The notes below the pieces were generated by a model. The model made no database searches. It had not been told where the DNA came from and worked only from the letters and a program-made list of their open reading frames with translations. Made by a program: the position numbers and the translations under genes. Below, piece after piece: positions 7,818 through 17,289 of a stretch of DNA of 45,492 nucleotides; position 1 is the stretch's first letter, and every line of letters begins with the position of its first letter. Source of the DNA: Cytobacillus firmus (GTDB lineage Bacteria; Bacillota; Bacilli; Bacillales; Cytobacillaceae); NCBI RefSeq assembly GCF_023715565.1, contig NZ_JAMBOJ010000038.1:1-45492 (forward strand), written 5' to 3'.

Positions 7818-8180
7818 TTACTCCCCCAATTCCTGTTGTAATTTCTCCAAACCTTTTTCTAAATCTAATGCAGTAAGGACATCATCTAACCCAATGCCTA
7901 ACTCAATAAGCGTAATTGCTACGGCAGGCTGTATTCCGGTTATGACTACTTTTGCACCCATCAGTTTGGACATATTTATTACGTCGCCTAGAACTTTAGC
8001 GATGAATGAATCAATAAAGTCAATGGATGTTAAATCGATAACGACTCCATTTGCGCTCGTCTCATGGATTTTATGGAGCAGGTCCTCCTGGAACTGGAGT
8101 GCAGTCTGATCATCTAATTCCCACTGGATGGAGACTAACAGGCAATCGTTCAGCTTTAAAATCGGGATTCTCACTCTCAT
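7818..8180 (-). CDS. rsbS: Stressosome STAS protein RsbS
   Basis: 120-residue single STAS-domain protein. The phosphoacceptor is S58 in DFIDSFIAK. With RsbR it forms the stressosome shell that sequesters RsbT. Overlaps rsbR by 4 nt. Confidence 0.97.
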   Translation of the reverse strand: MRVRIPILKLNDCLLVSIQWELDDQTALQFQEDLLHKIHETSANGVVIDLTSIDFIDSFIAKVLGDVINMSKLMGAKVVITGIQPAVAITLIELGIGLDDVLTALDLEKGLEKLQQELGE

Positions 8181-9010
8181 TCCTCTCCCTCCACCTTTAC
8201 AATTTTCCGGCTGGTTAATTCAAGGGCCGCTTCTACGCCCTTTTTCAAGGTGTTTTTTGTGGTGAATTGATTTAAATCAATTCCCAGGTTAACAATCGTC
8301 TGAGCAATCTCAGGACGTATGCCTACAAGCATGCACTTTGCACCTACAAGTCTTACAGCATCTGCTGCCTGTATAATATGATGGGCTACCATTGTATCAA
8401 CAACCGGCACACCCGTTATATCTATAAGCACCACTTCTGAACGGTGTTTAACCACTCCATTCAAGAGGTTCTCCATAATCTGCTTTGCACGCTCGGTATC
8501 AATTGTACCTACAAGCGGCATGACCGTAATTCCTTCGAAAACAGGAATCAGCGGCGCAGATAATTCCTGAAGGGCAATTTTTTGCAAGGACACAGTTCTT
8601 TCCCAAGTGGCCGAATACATATTTACCACTTCATTAACCATAGGAGTCATCCAGCCATCGAATTCATAAACGACTTTCATTTGATTTTCCTGGGTGACAA
8701 CCCCTGCATTCTGCATAGCTTCAAATACAATCTTACCGAAAGTTTGGAGCCCTTTTGTCACGAAACTGAGCGGCCAGCCCAATCGAACGATTTTCTCGGA
8801 GAACTCACTCAATTTTGAAGTGAATTCCTCATTTGAGCTTTTAATATTTGAAATAATCAGGTCAATGAATTCCCGGCTTGTCCCGATAAACACCTGATCG
8901 GAAACTACCTTTGTAACCCTTTCATCTGCGTTTTCTTTTGTAGCCTCCAGCCAATGATTGAAAATAGATTCTTTATTATTTTGTATAAAATTCAATATTG
9001 TCGAATTCAT
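8177..9010 (-). CDS. rsbR: Stressosome sensor RsbR (RsbRA type)
   Basis: 277 residues. The N-terminal half (about 1-145) is the helical non-haem globin-like sensor domain; the C-terminal STAS domain carries the two RsbT phosphorylation sites at T172 (IDTERAK) and T206 (VVDTMVAH), matching T171 and T205 of B. subtilis RsbRA. First gene of the eight-gene operon, preceded by AGGGAGG and a likely sigma-A promoter at 9106-9134. Confidence 0.97.
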   Translation of the reverse strand: MNSTILNFIQNNKESIFNHWLEATKENADERVTKVVSDQVFIGTSREFIDLIISNIKSSNEEFTSKLSEFSEKIVRLGWPLSFVTKGLQTFGKIVFEAMQNAGVVTQENQMKVVYEFDGWMTPMVNEVVNMYSATWERTVSLQKIALQELSAPLIPVFEGITVMPLVGTIDTERAKQIMENLLNGVVKHRSEVVLIDITGVPVVDTMVAHHIIQAADAVRLVGAKCMLVGIRPEIAQTIVNLGIDLNQFTTKNTLKKGVEAALELTSRKIVKVEGEE

Positions 9011-9105
9011 TTGTTCCTCCCTATTTTATCATATATCTATTATTAGCCTTCCAATTCCCCTTTATTGTAAGAAAGCAAAAAAATCTTCCTGTTTCGTATA
9101 TACCA

Positions 9106-9134
9106 ATTAAATGATAACAGTGAATGCGAGTCAA
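9106..9134 (-). promoter_or_regulatory. Sigma-A promoter of rsbR
   Basis: Minus strand -35 TTGACT (9129-9134), 17-nt spacer, -10 TTTAAT (9106-9111), about 100 nt before rsbR. This is the basal promoter expected for the whole operon. Confidence 0.65.
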
Positions 9135-9139
9135 ATGAT

Positions 9140-9178
9140 ACCTATAGGGTCTGAAATTAATAATTCCCATCTATAGGT
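9140..9178. other. Inverted repeat upstream of the rsbR promoter
   Basis: ACCTATAG (9140-9147) and CTATAGGT (9171-9178) form an 8-bp inverted repeat immediately upstream of the rsbR -35 element. Each arm itself contains a short TATA-centred dyad, so it looks like paired operator half sites. The 9011-9380 gap holds otherwise the rsbR promoter and the ndoA terminator. Confidence 0.35.
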
Positions 9179-9351
9179 TAATTCGACAATTTCTTATAAA
9201 AACCCTTTTTCCAGTGCGCTGATTTCCCATCGAACAGGAGGTTACTCCCAACTGAAAGCGGGTATATTTACATAACAAACAATTTTATATAGTAAACGAC
9301 TTTCTTTTTTACCCTATTGTTAAGGAACTAAACCTATTCTGCTTTAAAAAA

Positions 9352-9378
9352 TAAAAAAACGCCCTTTAAAAGAGCGTT
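9352..9378 (-). terminator. Terminator after ndoA
   Basis: Minus strand stem AACGCTC/GGGCGTT (one G-U pair) followed by a T run (TTTTTTTATT), starting at the ndoA stop codon. Confidence 0.85.
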
Positions 9379-9380
9379 TG

Positions 9381-9731
9381 TTAAAATTCGATTAAGCCTA
9401 AGCTGATTTGCACGGCTTCATTCACTTTTTCCATCATTTCGTCATCGAGATGGGTTATTTTATCGGTTAAGCGTTGTTTATCAATTGTACGAATCTGTTC
9501 TAATAAGATGACCGAATCCCTTTCAAAACCATAACGCTTCGCATCAATTTCAACGTGAGTAGGCAGCTTTGCTTTTTGAATCTGAGCTGTGATTGCTGCA
9601 ACAATTACTGTGGGACTAAACCGATTCCCGATGTCGTTTTGGATGACAAGCACTGGACGGACGCCGCCTTGTTCTGAACCAACAACTGGGGATAGGTCTG
9701 CAAAATAAACGTCACCACGTTTGACAATCAA
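9381..9731 (-). CDS. ndoA: mRNA interferase EndoA (MazF toxin)
   Basis: 116 residues, the standard length. The catalytic R25 ([12 protein letters not shown]) and T48 (AAITAQ) known for B. subtilis MazF are present. The enzyme cleaves U-rich mRNA sites (UACAU in B. subtilis). It follows its antitoxin with a 4-nt gap in a conserved alr-ndoAI-ndoA-rsbR arrangement. Confidence 0.97.
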   Translation of the reverse strand: MIVKRGDVYFADLSPVVGSEQGGVRPVLVIQNDIGNRFSPTVIVAAITAQIQKAKLPTHVEIDAKRYGFERDSVILLEQIRTIDKQRLTDKITHLDDEMMEKVNEAVQISLGLIEF

Positions 9732-9735
9732 AGGA

Positions 9736-10017
9736 TTATCCTCCGCTAACTAGACGTTCAACTGTGTGTTCTGCCTCGTATTCCGCTTGAAATGCTTCAG
9801 ATGCAATCGTCAAATTTATTTTCGCCATCTCCATGTAACCACGTCTCATGGACTCGCGAATCTGTCTCTTTTTACGTTCACGCAAATACATTTTGGTTGC
9901 TTGATAAATGAATTCACTCCGGTTAACGTTTTCCTGTTTAGCAAATCCGTCTAACTCGGTTAAAAGATGCTGCGGTAACTTTACCATTATCTCTGTTGTT
10001 GTGCTGGACTCAGACAC
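9736..10017 (-). CDS. ndoAI: Antitoxin EndoAI (MazE type)
   Basis: 93 residues. The N-terminal ribbon-helix-helix domain ([37 protein letters not shown]) binds DNA, and the acidic C-terminal tail occupies the toxin active site. The start is GTG at 10017: GGAGGT lies 8 nt upstream, while an ATG two codons earlier is only 2 nt from it. The resulting N terminus, MSESS, equals that of B. subtilis EndoAI. Confidence 0.95.
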   Translation of the reverse strand: MSESSTTTEIMVKLPQHLLTELDGFAKQENVNRSEFIYQATKMYLRERKKRQIRESMRRGYMEMAKINLTIASEAFQAEYEAEHTVERLVSGG

Positions 10018-10160
10018 AAACATACACCTCCACCATCACTACACACCATTTTTATATCTACCATTTTCAATATTACCATTAATAAAGCCCAATGCAAAGG
10101 GGATTCTTTAATTCTTCTGTATTATCGGCCAAAAAAATAGTATTTTATGCATGTTTTTAG

Positions 10161-10296
10161 AAAAGCGTAAGCGCCTTGCCCACGAAGGAACGCAGACTAA
10201 GAACGCCATGTCCTGCGGCAAACGTCAAAAATTATCATTTTTGTCTTTTCAGAAAGCCGCAGCACTTATACTATCCCTTTCTCCGGGCGGAAGCGC
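10161..10296. repeat. Putative dispersed intergenic repeat with inverted ends
   Basis: The non-coding stretch between ndoAI and alr starts with AGCGTAAGCGCC and ends with GGGCGGAAGCGCT, complementary ends around about 110 nt of G/C-rich sequence unlike the AT-rich flanks. The opening AAAAGCGTAAGCGCCTTG resembles a short repeat I associate with Bacillaceae intergenic regions. There is no credible coding frame. Confidence 0.45.
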
Positions 10297-10322
10297 TCCT
10301 GAACAACCATTATTTTTTTCAA

Positions 10323-11477
10323 TTATAACAGATAATTAATTCCCCCGATAATTTTATCATCTCTTTTATATATGCGCGGAACCCGGGAAGATACCATACA
10401 GGTAACTTCATAGTTGATGGTTTCAAGCTTTTCCGCGATTTCGTCCACCGAAATTTTTTCTTTCTCCTGCTCGCCGATCATGGTTACCTTTGTTCCGACA
10501 GGCATTTCATGAGGTATCTTAATCATGCATTGATCCATGCATATCCTTCCAACAATTGGAACCCTCAATCCTTCAGCAAGTACTTCCTGTCCCTGAAGCT
10601 TTCGGATCCAGCCATCCGCATAGCCAATCGGCAATGTCGCAATCCATTCATCTTCTTTTGCTTCATAAGTCGCGCCATAACTGACTTTCTCTCCTTTATG
10701 AAGCTTTTTCACATGAACAATAGTGGTATGGAGAGAAAAAGCCTCTTTCAGCTCGAATGGAAGTACACCCTTTATTTCCATGGATGGAGCCAGTCCATAC
10801 ATGCTGATCCCCATTCGGACAGCATTCAAATGCGCTTTTGGAAACCTGAGGCCTGCCGCACTGTTACTGGTGTGGACGTACTTCGGCAATACCTCCATCC
10901 ACCCTGTCATTTCTTCAAACCTGCTCAGCTGCGTTTCGAAGTAGGCATTGTTTAATGAATCCGCTGTCGCGAAGTGTGTAAACACTCCTTCAAGCAGAAA
11001 ACGCTTGTCCATTTTGATAACGCTCTCAATTCCCGCAATCTCTTCCCGGCTGCGAATCCCCAGGCGGCCCATGCCGGTATCAAGCTTTATATGAATATTG
11101 AGGGTTTTATCTTCTACGTATTCAGCTGCTTTTACCAGCCATTCCTGCTGAAAAACAGTGAGAGAGATATTATTTGCTGCTGCCTCGCCAGCATGTTCCG
11201 GGGGGCTCGCTCCCATTACTAAAATCGGCGCTTCAATTTTTTTCTTTCTCAATGCCATTGCCTCATCCAGGGTCGCAACCGCCAGGGAGGATGCACCGGC
11301 TTCCAATGCCGCCACCGCTACTGCTTCATCTCCATGCCCATACCCATTTGCCTTTACAACCGCAATGATTTTTGACCCTTCTTTTACATGTTTTTTCATT
11401 GACTCTACATTATATGATATTTGATCCAGATTTATCTCTGCCCAAGTGTCCCGATACATTTTTGTCTGTTCATTCAT
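10323..11477 (-). CDS. alr: Alanine racemase
   Basis: 384 residues, fold-type III PLP enzyme making D-alanine for peptidoglycan. The PLP lysine is K42 in VKANGYGHG. The C-terminal beta domain contains the second catalytic base region VSYGATYEA and RICMDQCMI. The start at 11477 has a Shine-Dalgarno AAGGAAGTG at suitable distance; a GTG at 11489 lies inside that site. Confidence 0.97.
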   Translation of the reverse strand: MNEQTKMYRDTWAEINLDQISYNVESMKKHVKEGSKIIAVVKANGYGHGDEAVAVAALEAGASSLAVATLDEAMALRKKKIEAPILVMGASPPEHAGEAAANNISLTVFQQEWLVKAAEYVEDKTLNIHIKLDTGMGRLGIRSREEIAGIESVIKMDKRFLLEGVFTHFATADSLNNAYFETQLSRFEEMTGWMEVLPKYVHTSNSAAGLRFPKAHLNAVRMGISMYGLAPSMEIKGVLPFELKEAFSLHTTIVHVKKLHKGEKVSYGATYEAKEDEWIATLPIGYADGWIRKLQGQEVLAEGLRVPIVGRICMDQCMIKIPHEMPVGTKVTMIGEQEKEKISVDEIAEKLETINYEVTCMVSSRVPRIYKRDDKIIGGINYLL

Positions 11478-11519
11478 CGATGTATTCACTTCCTTTTAGC
11501 CATTGCTTTATACATGTCG

Positions 11520-11548
11520 ATTATCAAACTCGACAGATGGTTTGTCAA
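11520..11548 (-). promoter_or_regulatory. Sigma-A promoter of alr
   Basis: Minus strand -35 TTGACA (11543-11548), 17-nt spacer, -10 GATAAT (11520-11525), about 40 nt before alr. A TGTCGA/TCGACA inverted repeat covers the -10 region. Confidence 0.78.
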
Positions 11549-11693
11549 ATAGATATTTTCTTAACCAGGGTTACCTTGGAAAGAGAAAGCATATATCCAA
11601 GGTGCAGGATTTGAGGGCATGGGCTTTGTTTGGACATTGTGATGCGTAATTCCCCGGGCTGTGTCCTACCCGACCCTGTCCACTTTCCATCCA

Positions 11694-11722
11694 ACAAAAA
11701 AACAGGCCCCCTATAGGACCTG
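11694..11722 (-). terminator. Terminator after ydcC
   Basis: Minus strand stem CAGGTCC/GGGCCTG followed by seven T residues, 15 nt past the ydcC stop. The remaining 11549-11693 spacer shows nothing recognisable. Confidence 0.85.
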
Positions 11723-11736
11723 CTTTAGGCAGTGTT

Positions 11737-12750
11737 TTATTTCACCATTTCTCCTTGTACCGAACGGGCAATATCAGACATTTCCTCAGGTGATAAATCG
11801 TTGGATGCGATCATATAATCCACGCCCTGGTAAGTCCAGGAGATGGTGTTGTCAGAAACTGCACCAATGGTGAAGCCAAGGTCAACCGGCTCGCCTTTAA
11901 CAGATGTAACTACGGATGATGTCGGCATGACAGTAGCCTTTTCCTGTACAAGCGTGAATGACTTTTCTCCATCATATGTCAATACCACGCGCTTGCCCTC
12001 TTCTGTCTTCATTTCCTGTTCATCAACCAGCTTTACATCCGCCATATCCATCTGCGGATATTTAACTGTGAACTCCTGATCCTCCACCTCGGCCATGACT
12101 GGCACTTCGAGCTGGGCGCCTGTCATGTTCTTCTGCATGTCAAAGTCTTTCTTATCGAAGCTGGCATTAAATTTTACATTTGAAAATTCTACTGTTACAA
12201 GTGCATTTTTATCAGGATCCATAACCTTCACACTGACCGGTGATAAATCAGACTTCTTCAGCTTGATTTCCTGTACAGGAAGCATTTGGTTATTTTGATA
12301 GCGCGTTTTTGTTTCAAATACATAATGGTCTTTTGTAGCGGAGAACTTGGCTTCTTTATCCTCCATAATGTCCTTGATTAATGACTCATATAAATATGCC
12401 TGGCTGCTGTTTTGCGGCCAATCACTCTGGAAGCGGAAGCTTTTGTTCAGCGCAGGAGTGAGGACAAATACACCGTCATTGTTTCTGAGAATCATCTGAC
12501 TTTGATCCTTTTGGGCGTTTTTCAGGTTTACCCGGTAAAAATCCGGATCTTTATGCCACACTTCTATTTCATATGTCTGCGGGTCCGTTCCCATCTGCAG
12601 CGTCATTTTTGCCTCTGCCTTGTATCCCTTAACGTCTTCGAGCTTTTTATCAAGATCCTTCACAACATCCTCCTGTGTTTTAGAACCACAGGCAGACAAT
12701 GCAAGAACAACCAAAAGCCCGGCAAGCAGCATGAACCACTTTTTCTTCAT
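11737..12750 (-). CDS. ydcC: Sporulation-associated lipoprotein YdcC (LolA-like fold)
   Basis: 337 residues. The N terminus is a lipoprotein signal (MKKKW, hydrophobic core, lipobox LSAC with acylated C21). The rest is beta-rich and resembles LolA/LolB-like lipid-binding proteins; the distantly related clostridial GerS works in spore cortex processing. B. subtilis ydcC, at the same place between acpS and alr, belongs to the mother-cell sigma-E regulon. Function beyond lipid or peptidoglycan-related envelope work in sporulation is inference. Confidence 0.88.
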   Translation of the reverse strand: MKKKWFMLLAGLLVVLALSACGSKTQEDVVKDLDKKLEDVKGYKAEAKMTLQMGTDPQTYEIEVWHKDPDFYRVNLKNAQKDQSQMILRNNDGVFVLTPALNKSFRFQSDWPQNSSQAYLYESLIKDIMEDKEAKFSATKDHYVFETKTRYQNNQMLPVQEIKLKKSDLSPVSVKVMDPDKNALVTVEFSNVKFNASFDKKDFDMQKNMTGAQLEVPVMAEVEDQEFTVKYPQMDMADVKLVDEQEMKTEEGKRVVLTYDGEKSFTLVQEKATVMPTSSVVTSVKGEPVDLGFTIGAVSDNTISWTYQGVDYMIASNDLSPEEMSDIARSVQGEMVK

Positions 12751-12895
12751 TCCTTCAGCCCCTTTGTCTCATTTCAGTGAGATTGGCCGAACTTCCGGCC
12801 TGTCTCTCCTATCGCATTATGAATATATGAGACAACCTAAAGGAATATGCTAGGAGGAATGACAAGCTTTTGAAATTCTTCCTGCAGTAAAAAAT

Positions 12896-13249
12896 TCATT
12901 CTTTTTCTATTACAACTTGGGCCACAGCATACTCCCTGCTATGGGAAATCGACAAGTGAACACCATCTTTTAATGGCTTTGAAATAAACGGCTTGCCCTT
13001 TTTATCCTTTTCAATTTCAATATCCTGAAAGGAAAGTTCTTCGCCAATTCCGGTTCCCCATGCTTTTGAAAAGGCTTCCTTCGCCGCAAACCTTCCTGCA
13101 AGAAACTCTGCGCGCCTTTTTTCCGGCATTTGTCGATAGCCATTCAGCTCTTTAGGGGTTAAAATCCGATCAGGAAACCGCCCCTGCCTGGCAATAATTT
13201 TCCGTATCCGCTCAAGGTCTGCAATATCAATCCCAATACCGGAAATCAT
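12896..13249 (-). CDS. acpS: Holo-[acyl-carrier-protein] synthase
   Basis: 117 residues, standard length. The magnesium ligands D8 ([12 protein letters not shown]) and E58 ([13 protein letters not shown]) are present, as is the conserved [13 protein letters not shown]-terminal segment. It transfers 4'-phosphopantetheine from CoA to apo-ACP. Divergent from the rhomboid gene. Confidence 0.97.
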   Translation of the reverse strand: MISGIGIDIADLERIRKIIARQGRFPDRILTPKELNGYRQMPEKRRAEFLAGRFAAKEAFSKAWGTGIGEELSFQDIEIEKDKKGKPFISKPLKDGVHLSISHSREYAVAQVVIEKE

Positions 13250-13346
13250 CTCTCATCTTCCTTCTATTTATATTATTCGCTGCATAAAGAATACAGTAGA
13301 AGCAGGATTATGTACACATGATCCGCTGAATAAGTGTTTTGGCATG

Positions 13347-13365
13347 CTGAAAACCCGCTTTTCAG
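13347..13365. other. Dyad between acpS and the rhomboid gene
   Basis: CTGAAAA (13347-13353) and TTTTCAG (13359-13365) form a 7-bp dyad with a 5-nt centre in the divergent intergenic region, about 40 nt before the rhomboid start. It could be an operator or a leader hairpin. Confidence 0.3.
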
Positions 13366-13406
13366 GCTATGATGTAGATAACTATTTAAGAGCACGGAGG
13401 AGAGCC

Positions 13407-14126
13407 ATGTTTACGAGAACGGAAAGCTTAAAGGAATTTATCCGCTATTATCCAGTTGTTACGGCTATCATTTGTATCCATATTATCATCTATCTATTAA
13501 CTGTCATTCCCCTATTCCCAAATTCACTTATTTTTGAGAAGCTGGCAGGCGTCAATTTATATATTGTGGAGGGGGAATACTGGCGGCTGCTGAGTCCTAT
13601 CATTCTGCACAGCGGCTTCTCCCATGTTTTATTTAACAGTTTTTCACTCGTTCTATTCGGTCCTGTCCTAGAAAGGCTGCTCGGGAAAACCAGGTTCATT
13701 TTTGTTTATATCACAGCTGGTGCAGCCGCGAATATTGCTACACTCATCCTTGAGCCATTAACGTATATTCACGTGGGAGCCAGCGGTGCAATCTTTGGTT
13801 TGTTCGGCTACTTTGCAGCCATCCTTTTCTTTCAAAAAGAACTTTTATCCAGGGAAAACTCACAAATCATCCTGACCATTACGATCATTGGGGTCATTAT
13901 GACCTTCCTTCAGCCAAACATCAATGTGACCGCACATATATTCGGCCTGATTGCAGGCTTCCTGATTGGTGCAGCCTCTCTGGCCAAAGGCCGTACATCA
14001 TCTTCATCCGGAAAGTCAGGCGGACTTCCCCGCATCAGGCATTCTTTAAAAGGAGTGCCTGCATCAAGGCTTGCTGTTTGGGGAATTATTGTTATTTTAG
14101 CCATATTGGGGTTTTTAGCCAGATAA
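13407..14126 (+). CDS. ydcA: Rhomboid-family intramembrane serine protease (YdcA-like)
   Basis: 239 residues with about six or seven hydrophobic membrane segments. Rhomboid hallmarks are HSGFSHVLFNSFSL (oxyanion-site His/Asn), GASGAIFGLFGYF with the catalytic serine, and the catalytic histidine in VTAHIFGLIAGF. The serine-rich loop near 200 and a final membrane segment follow. Start at 13407 chosen because GGAGGAG lies 4-5 nt upstream; an upstream ATG at 13344 has no such site. Same position as B. subtilis ydcA. Confidence 0.93.
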   Translation: MFTRTESLKEFIRYYPVVTAIICIHIIIYLLTVIPLFPNSLIFEKLAGVNLYIVEGEYWRLLSPIILHSGFSHVLFNSFSLVLFGPVLERLLGKTRFIFVYITAGAAANIATLILEPLTYIHVGASGAIFGLFGYFAAILFFQKELLSRENSQIILTITIIGVIMTFLQPNINVTAHIFGLIAGFLIGAASLAKGRTSSSSGKSGGLPRIRHSLKGVPASRLAVWGIIVILAILGFLAR

Positions 14127-14150
14127 TGGCCCACAGATGGACAGTTAAAC

Positions 14151-14177
14151 AAAAAAGCGCTCACGGGCGCTTTTTTT
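14151..14177. terminator. Bidirectional terminator between rhomboid gene and ydbT
   Basis: AAAAAAGCGC - TCACGG - GCGCTTTTTTT. The hairpin serves the plus-strand rhomboid gene and, read in reverse, ydbT; the ydbT stop codon lies in the loop. Confidence 0.88.
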
Positions 14178-15612
14178 GTTGTTTCAGTCCGGTATAAGAA
14201 TACCATTTATAAATAGCATATACTTCTTTCCTGTCCAGATTCCGTACAGTTCCCCCTGTCCCGCCTGCCCCGGACATAGCAGCAGCTTCAATGGTAGCCA
14301 AATTGCGCTTTTTCTGGAAATAGCTTTCTTTCACAGATAGGGACTGGATTCGATTTCTTCTCATAAATACAGTTGTCCTCACTATTCCGCGATATCTGAG
14401 GGCAAGCTGCTGTGAGCTGATATCCCAGCCTGCATCCCTGTATTTCAGATGTGACCATCCCAGCGCAAGAACCAGCAGCACCAAAGAAAAGTATCCCCAC
14501 GGCCTGAATAAGAGGAGCGGCACAGCCACAAAAGGCAGGATCCACAGAAACCCTCTCCACAAGTAGCGGTTGAGCGCTCTTTTCGGAGCTTTAAAGAAAC
14601 CCGGCTGCAGTTCATACTGTGGCAAGTGAGGCTTTAACAAACCGGCAATCCTTGTTTTTTTCACGATTGGCAGGATCATTAGGCGGGCGCTTTCATTGTC
14701 TTCAATGGAACCTCCTGCACTTTCAATATAAACAGTCGCCAGGCCAACTGGCTGCCTAAGCAGATTTTCCCTTATCTGAATAGCCTGTATGCGGTTCAGC
14801 GGGATCGTCATTTGCCGCTTTTCGAGCAAGCCTCTGGTAACAATCAATTCCTTCTCACTTCTTATTAATGTAAAACCGGCATATTTCAGCATGCTCCCAA
14901 TAAGAGCGATCAGCCATGCCATTAGAAAAACGATGAATATCAGAAGGCTTACAAAGATCATTCCATTGGCAATAAATCCTTCGAGCCCGGTAAACACCTT
15001 TTCATAGGGAATGATTTCTTCAAACTGAAATACAAAAGCAAAGACAGCTGAAATAACTACGCCTGCTCCGCCTGAAGTTGATGCCAGCAGGAACAATTCG
15101 CCGGGCTTAATTTTATAAATCACTTCCCGGTTTTGCATTTCTGCTTCAGGTTCAGAAGGATTATTTTTGGCAGCTGAAAATGCCTGCTGAATGAAATCTG
15201 CATCTTCTTTGGAAATAGCCGTCAATACCGCTTCTGCCTCACCCGCACCGGTTGAGCCCGCTGTCTCCACCTTCATTTTCACAAGTCCAAAGGGTCTTTG
15301 CAGCAAGCCTTCCGATAAGTCAAGACTTTGGATTCTTTCAAGCGGAATATATCTTTTTTTCTTTACCAGAACACCATACTCGATGCGAAGCTCGCCTTCC
15401 TCCAGTCTATAGGTGTATCGCCACCAGGTAAGAATCCCGATTAAAAAAACTGCGGCTATGATCCCTATAGACAGGACAAGCTGAACGATCTCGCCATTCC
15501 CTCCTCGGCTTCCAAAGACGACAAAGACAAGAAAAGGCACCAGCATTTCCTTCAGGTGTTTCAGGAAATTGACTGCCGCTGATATAGGGTGCAGCCGTTT
15601 CGGATTAGACAT
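14161..15612 (-). CDS. ydbT: Membrane protein YdbT with bacterial PH (bPH2) domains
   Basis: About 483 residues. Three bPH2 (DUF304-type) repeats alternate with paired membrane helices; each has the motif pattern 'IPLERIQSLDLSEGLLQRPFG', 'IPLNRIQAIQIRENLLRQPVG' or 'MRRNRIQSLSVKESYFQKKRN' in roughly equal spacing. The downstream partner of YdbS; in B. subtilis ydbST is sigma-W controlled and contributes to resistance against an antimicrobial from B. amyloliquefaciens. I see no sigma-W promoter here. The start (15612 or 15615) overlaps the end of ydbS. Confidence 0.9.
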   Translation of the reverse strand: MSNPKRLHPISAAVNFLKHLKEMLVPFLVFVVFGSRGGNGEIVQLVLSIGIIAAVFLIGILTWWRYTYRLEEGELRIEYGVLVKKKRYIPLERIQSLDLSEGLLQRPFGLVKMKVETAGSTGAGEAEAVLTAISKEDADFIQQAFSAAKNNPSEPEAEMQNREVIYKIKPGELFLLASTSGGAGVVISAVFAFVFQFEEIIPYEKVFTGLEGFIANGMIFVSLLIFIVFLMAWLIALIGSMLKYAGFTLIRSEKELIVTRGLLEKRQMTIPLNRIQAIQIRENLLRQPVGLATVYIESAGGSIEDNESARLMILPIVKKTRIAGLLKPHLPQYELQPGFFKAPKRALNRYLWRGFLWILPFVAVPLLLFRPWGYFSLVLLVLALGWSHLKYRDAGWDISSQQLALRYRGIVRTTVFMRRNRIQSLSVKESYFQKKRNLATIEAAAMSGAGGTGGTVRNLDRKEVYAIYKWYSYTGLKQQKKRP

Positions 15613-16084
15613 CATTTTCTGCAGACCTTGCCAGCTGAGAAATGAAAAAGCGCAATTCCTCGGCTTCATCCATATCCAATGCCGGTATTTCATGAACGGT
15701 AGCAGCTGTCGAGATAGTGACAGTAGCCAGGCGATATTTGCGCAATATCGGCCCTTGCCTTGTATCCACATGCTGCACCCGAATCATGGGAACAAGCGTC
15801 CTTTTTATCACAAAAAGTCCATATTTAAGCTCTATTTCATTTTCCCGGACCTCATACCTCCATCTTTTCCACTTTAAAGATGGGAAAGTCATAATGACGA
15901 GGTAGGCATAGGCGGAATAGAACATTAAAGAAGCTCCAATAACCCAAATAGGCCAATTAAACAGGATGGCAGCAGCGATAGCGCCACCTGAGAACACAAA
16001 AGGAAAAACAGAATGGAGCGTGCCGGAGATTCTCCAAGCAAGCAATCCCCTTGCCGGAATCCTTTTATGCGGCTCTGTAATCAT
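15605..16084 (-). CDS. ydbS: Membrane protein YdbS, bPH2 domain
   Basis: 159 residues, the same length as the B. subtilis protein. Two membrane helices (about 25-70) precede one bPH2 domain with the motif VPMIRVQHVDTRQGPILRKY. Works with YdbT. Start at 16084 has GGGGGG 6 nt upstream; longer upstream frames lack a site and would add a non-conserved stretch. Confidence 0.9.
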   Translation of the reverse strand: MITEPHKRIPARGLLAWRISGTLHSVFPFVFSGGAIAAAILFNWPIWVIGASLMFYSAYAYLVIMTFPSLKWKRWRYEVRENEIELKYGLFVIKRTLVPMIRVQHVDTRQGPILRKYRLATVTISTAATVHEIPALDMDEAEELRFFISQLARSAENDV

Positions 16085-16202
16085 GCAGTACCCCCCGCAA
16101 TTCCATAAAATTAATAGCTTTAAATCCGCTCTTTCACTTCTATAAGTATACATGACAGAAAAAAGAAGTGTCTCCCTTTTATGAAAAAATCGGGGCAGTG
16201 TT

Positions 16203-17165
16203 TTATATTTCAAAGCTGGATGAATCAATAAAAGTCAAAGTGGGGTTCTTTTTTAAATCCTCAACAAGCTTAAACAGGGCACTGTCCTTCATTTTCGCTT
16301 CGATCATGCAATGAATCTCAGGCACAGTTCCCTTAATGTTCTCCAGAAACTCCAGGAACATATCCGCATCAATATAATCCGCATGCGCTCTGAAGTCTTT
16401 GTCTGATTTTGGGCTGGAAATATGCATTTTCACAGGCAGTTCAGAATGGTCCCAAGTTGCTGCAGACCTCTCCCATGCCCCTGCCCAGTCATCATTCTTG
16501 AAATTGGCAAGGTGATGATGGTAATCAAATACAAGCGGAATCCCAAGCTTTTCACAAAGGTAGAGCGTATCATCAAGTGTAAAAGTGGTATCGTCATTCT
16601 CGAGAATAATCATCTGCTGGATCCCTGAAGGCGTAAAGCCCCAATTATGGATAAATTGTTCGAGCGCTTTTTCTTTATCATCATAGCCTCCTCCAACATG
16701 CAGGACACAACGGTGAGCCGGATTCAGACGCATGCCTTTCAACAGGGCTTCATGCATAGCCAGCGTCTTGATGGACATATTCAATGTGTCCACTTTCGGT
16801 GTATTAAGGAGCACAAAATGGTCAGGGTGAAAATCCACACGCATGGGATGTTCATCCAGAAAGTCGCCGATGCCGGACAGAATGTCTTTGAGTGGACGCA
16901 TATACTTCCAATCAGAAAGTTCCTCATGATTAGCAAGCGGAATCAGCCGTGAACTGAAGCGGAAAAAATGGATATCATGGGCCGCATTGTGCTTTAGCAG
17001 CCTCAGGCAATTCTCCAAATTGGAAACAGCAATTCGCTCCAATCTTGCAATCGCCGCCTCGCGGTCTTTAATACTTGAGAATTGTTTGAACGTCATCGTT
17101 TGTGATGGCGATGCGTTTTTCAGATTCATACTCATCGCAACATACCCAAGGCGTACAATCGTCAT
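16203..17165 (-). CDS. uvsE: UV DNA damage endonuclease UvsE (UVDE)
   Basis: 320 residues, the usual bacterial UVDE length. N terminus MTIVRLGYVAMS, TIM-barrel metal-site segments HFFRFSSRLIPLANHEELSD, FDYHHHLA and MHISSPK are all visible. It nicks DNA 5' to UV photoproducts in an alternative excision pathway. GGGAGG precedes the ATG. The gene is inserted between cshA and ydbS, which are neighbours in B. subtilis, where uvsE lies elsewhere. Confidence 0.95.
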   Translation of the reverse strand: MTIVRLGYVAMSMNLKNASPSQTMTFKQFSSIKDREAAIARLERIAVSNLENCLRLLKHNAAHDIHFFRFSSRLIPLANHEELSDWKYMRPLKDILSGIGDFLDEHPMRVDFHPDHFVLLNTPKVDTLNMSIKTLAMHEALLKGMRLNPAHRCVLHVGGGYDDKEKALEQFIHNWGFTPSGIQQMIILENDDTTFTLDDTLYLCEKLGIPLVFDYHHHLANFKNDDWAGAWERSAATWDHSELPVKMHISSPKSDKDFRAHADYIDADMFLEFLENIKGTVPEIHCMIEAKMKDSALFKLVEDLKKNPTLTFIDSSSFEI

Positions 17166-17250
17166 GTTGTTTCCTCCCGTACAGTAATTTCCCTTAGTAT
17201 GTACGGCAGCTGCTTAGAATTTGCATGTGTAGACGCTCCCTTAATATAGA

Positions 17251-17282
17251 CAAAATAAAAGAGAGCAGAATTTCTGCTCTCC
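17251..17282 (-). terminator. Terminator after cshA
   Basis: Minus strand stem GAGAGCAGAA/TTCTGCTCTC followed by TTTTATTTTG, just beyond the cshA stop. Confidence 0.88.
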
Positions 17283-17289
17283 AAATTTC

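Noticed and set aside
9381..10017. Plasmid-type mobile toxin-antitoxin module
   Set aside because: It is the chromosomal alr-ndoAI-ndoA-rsbR arrangement conserved in Bacillus, not an acquired module.
16085..16202. Sigma-W promoter for ydbST, expected from B. subtilis
   Set aside because: I found no TGAAAC-N16-CGTA arrangement in the gap upstream of ydbS; only a partial TGAAAG without the -10.
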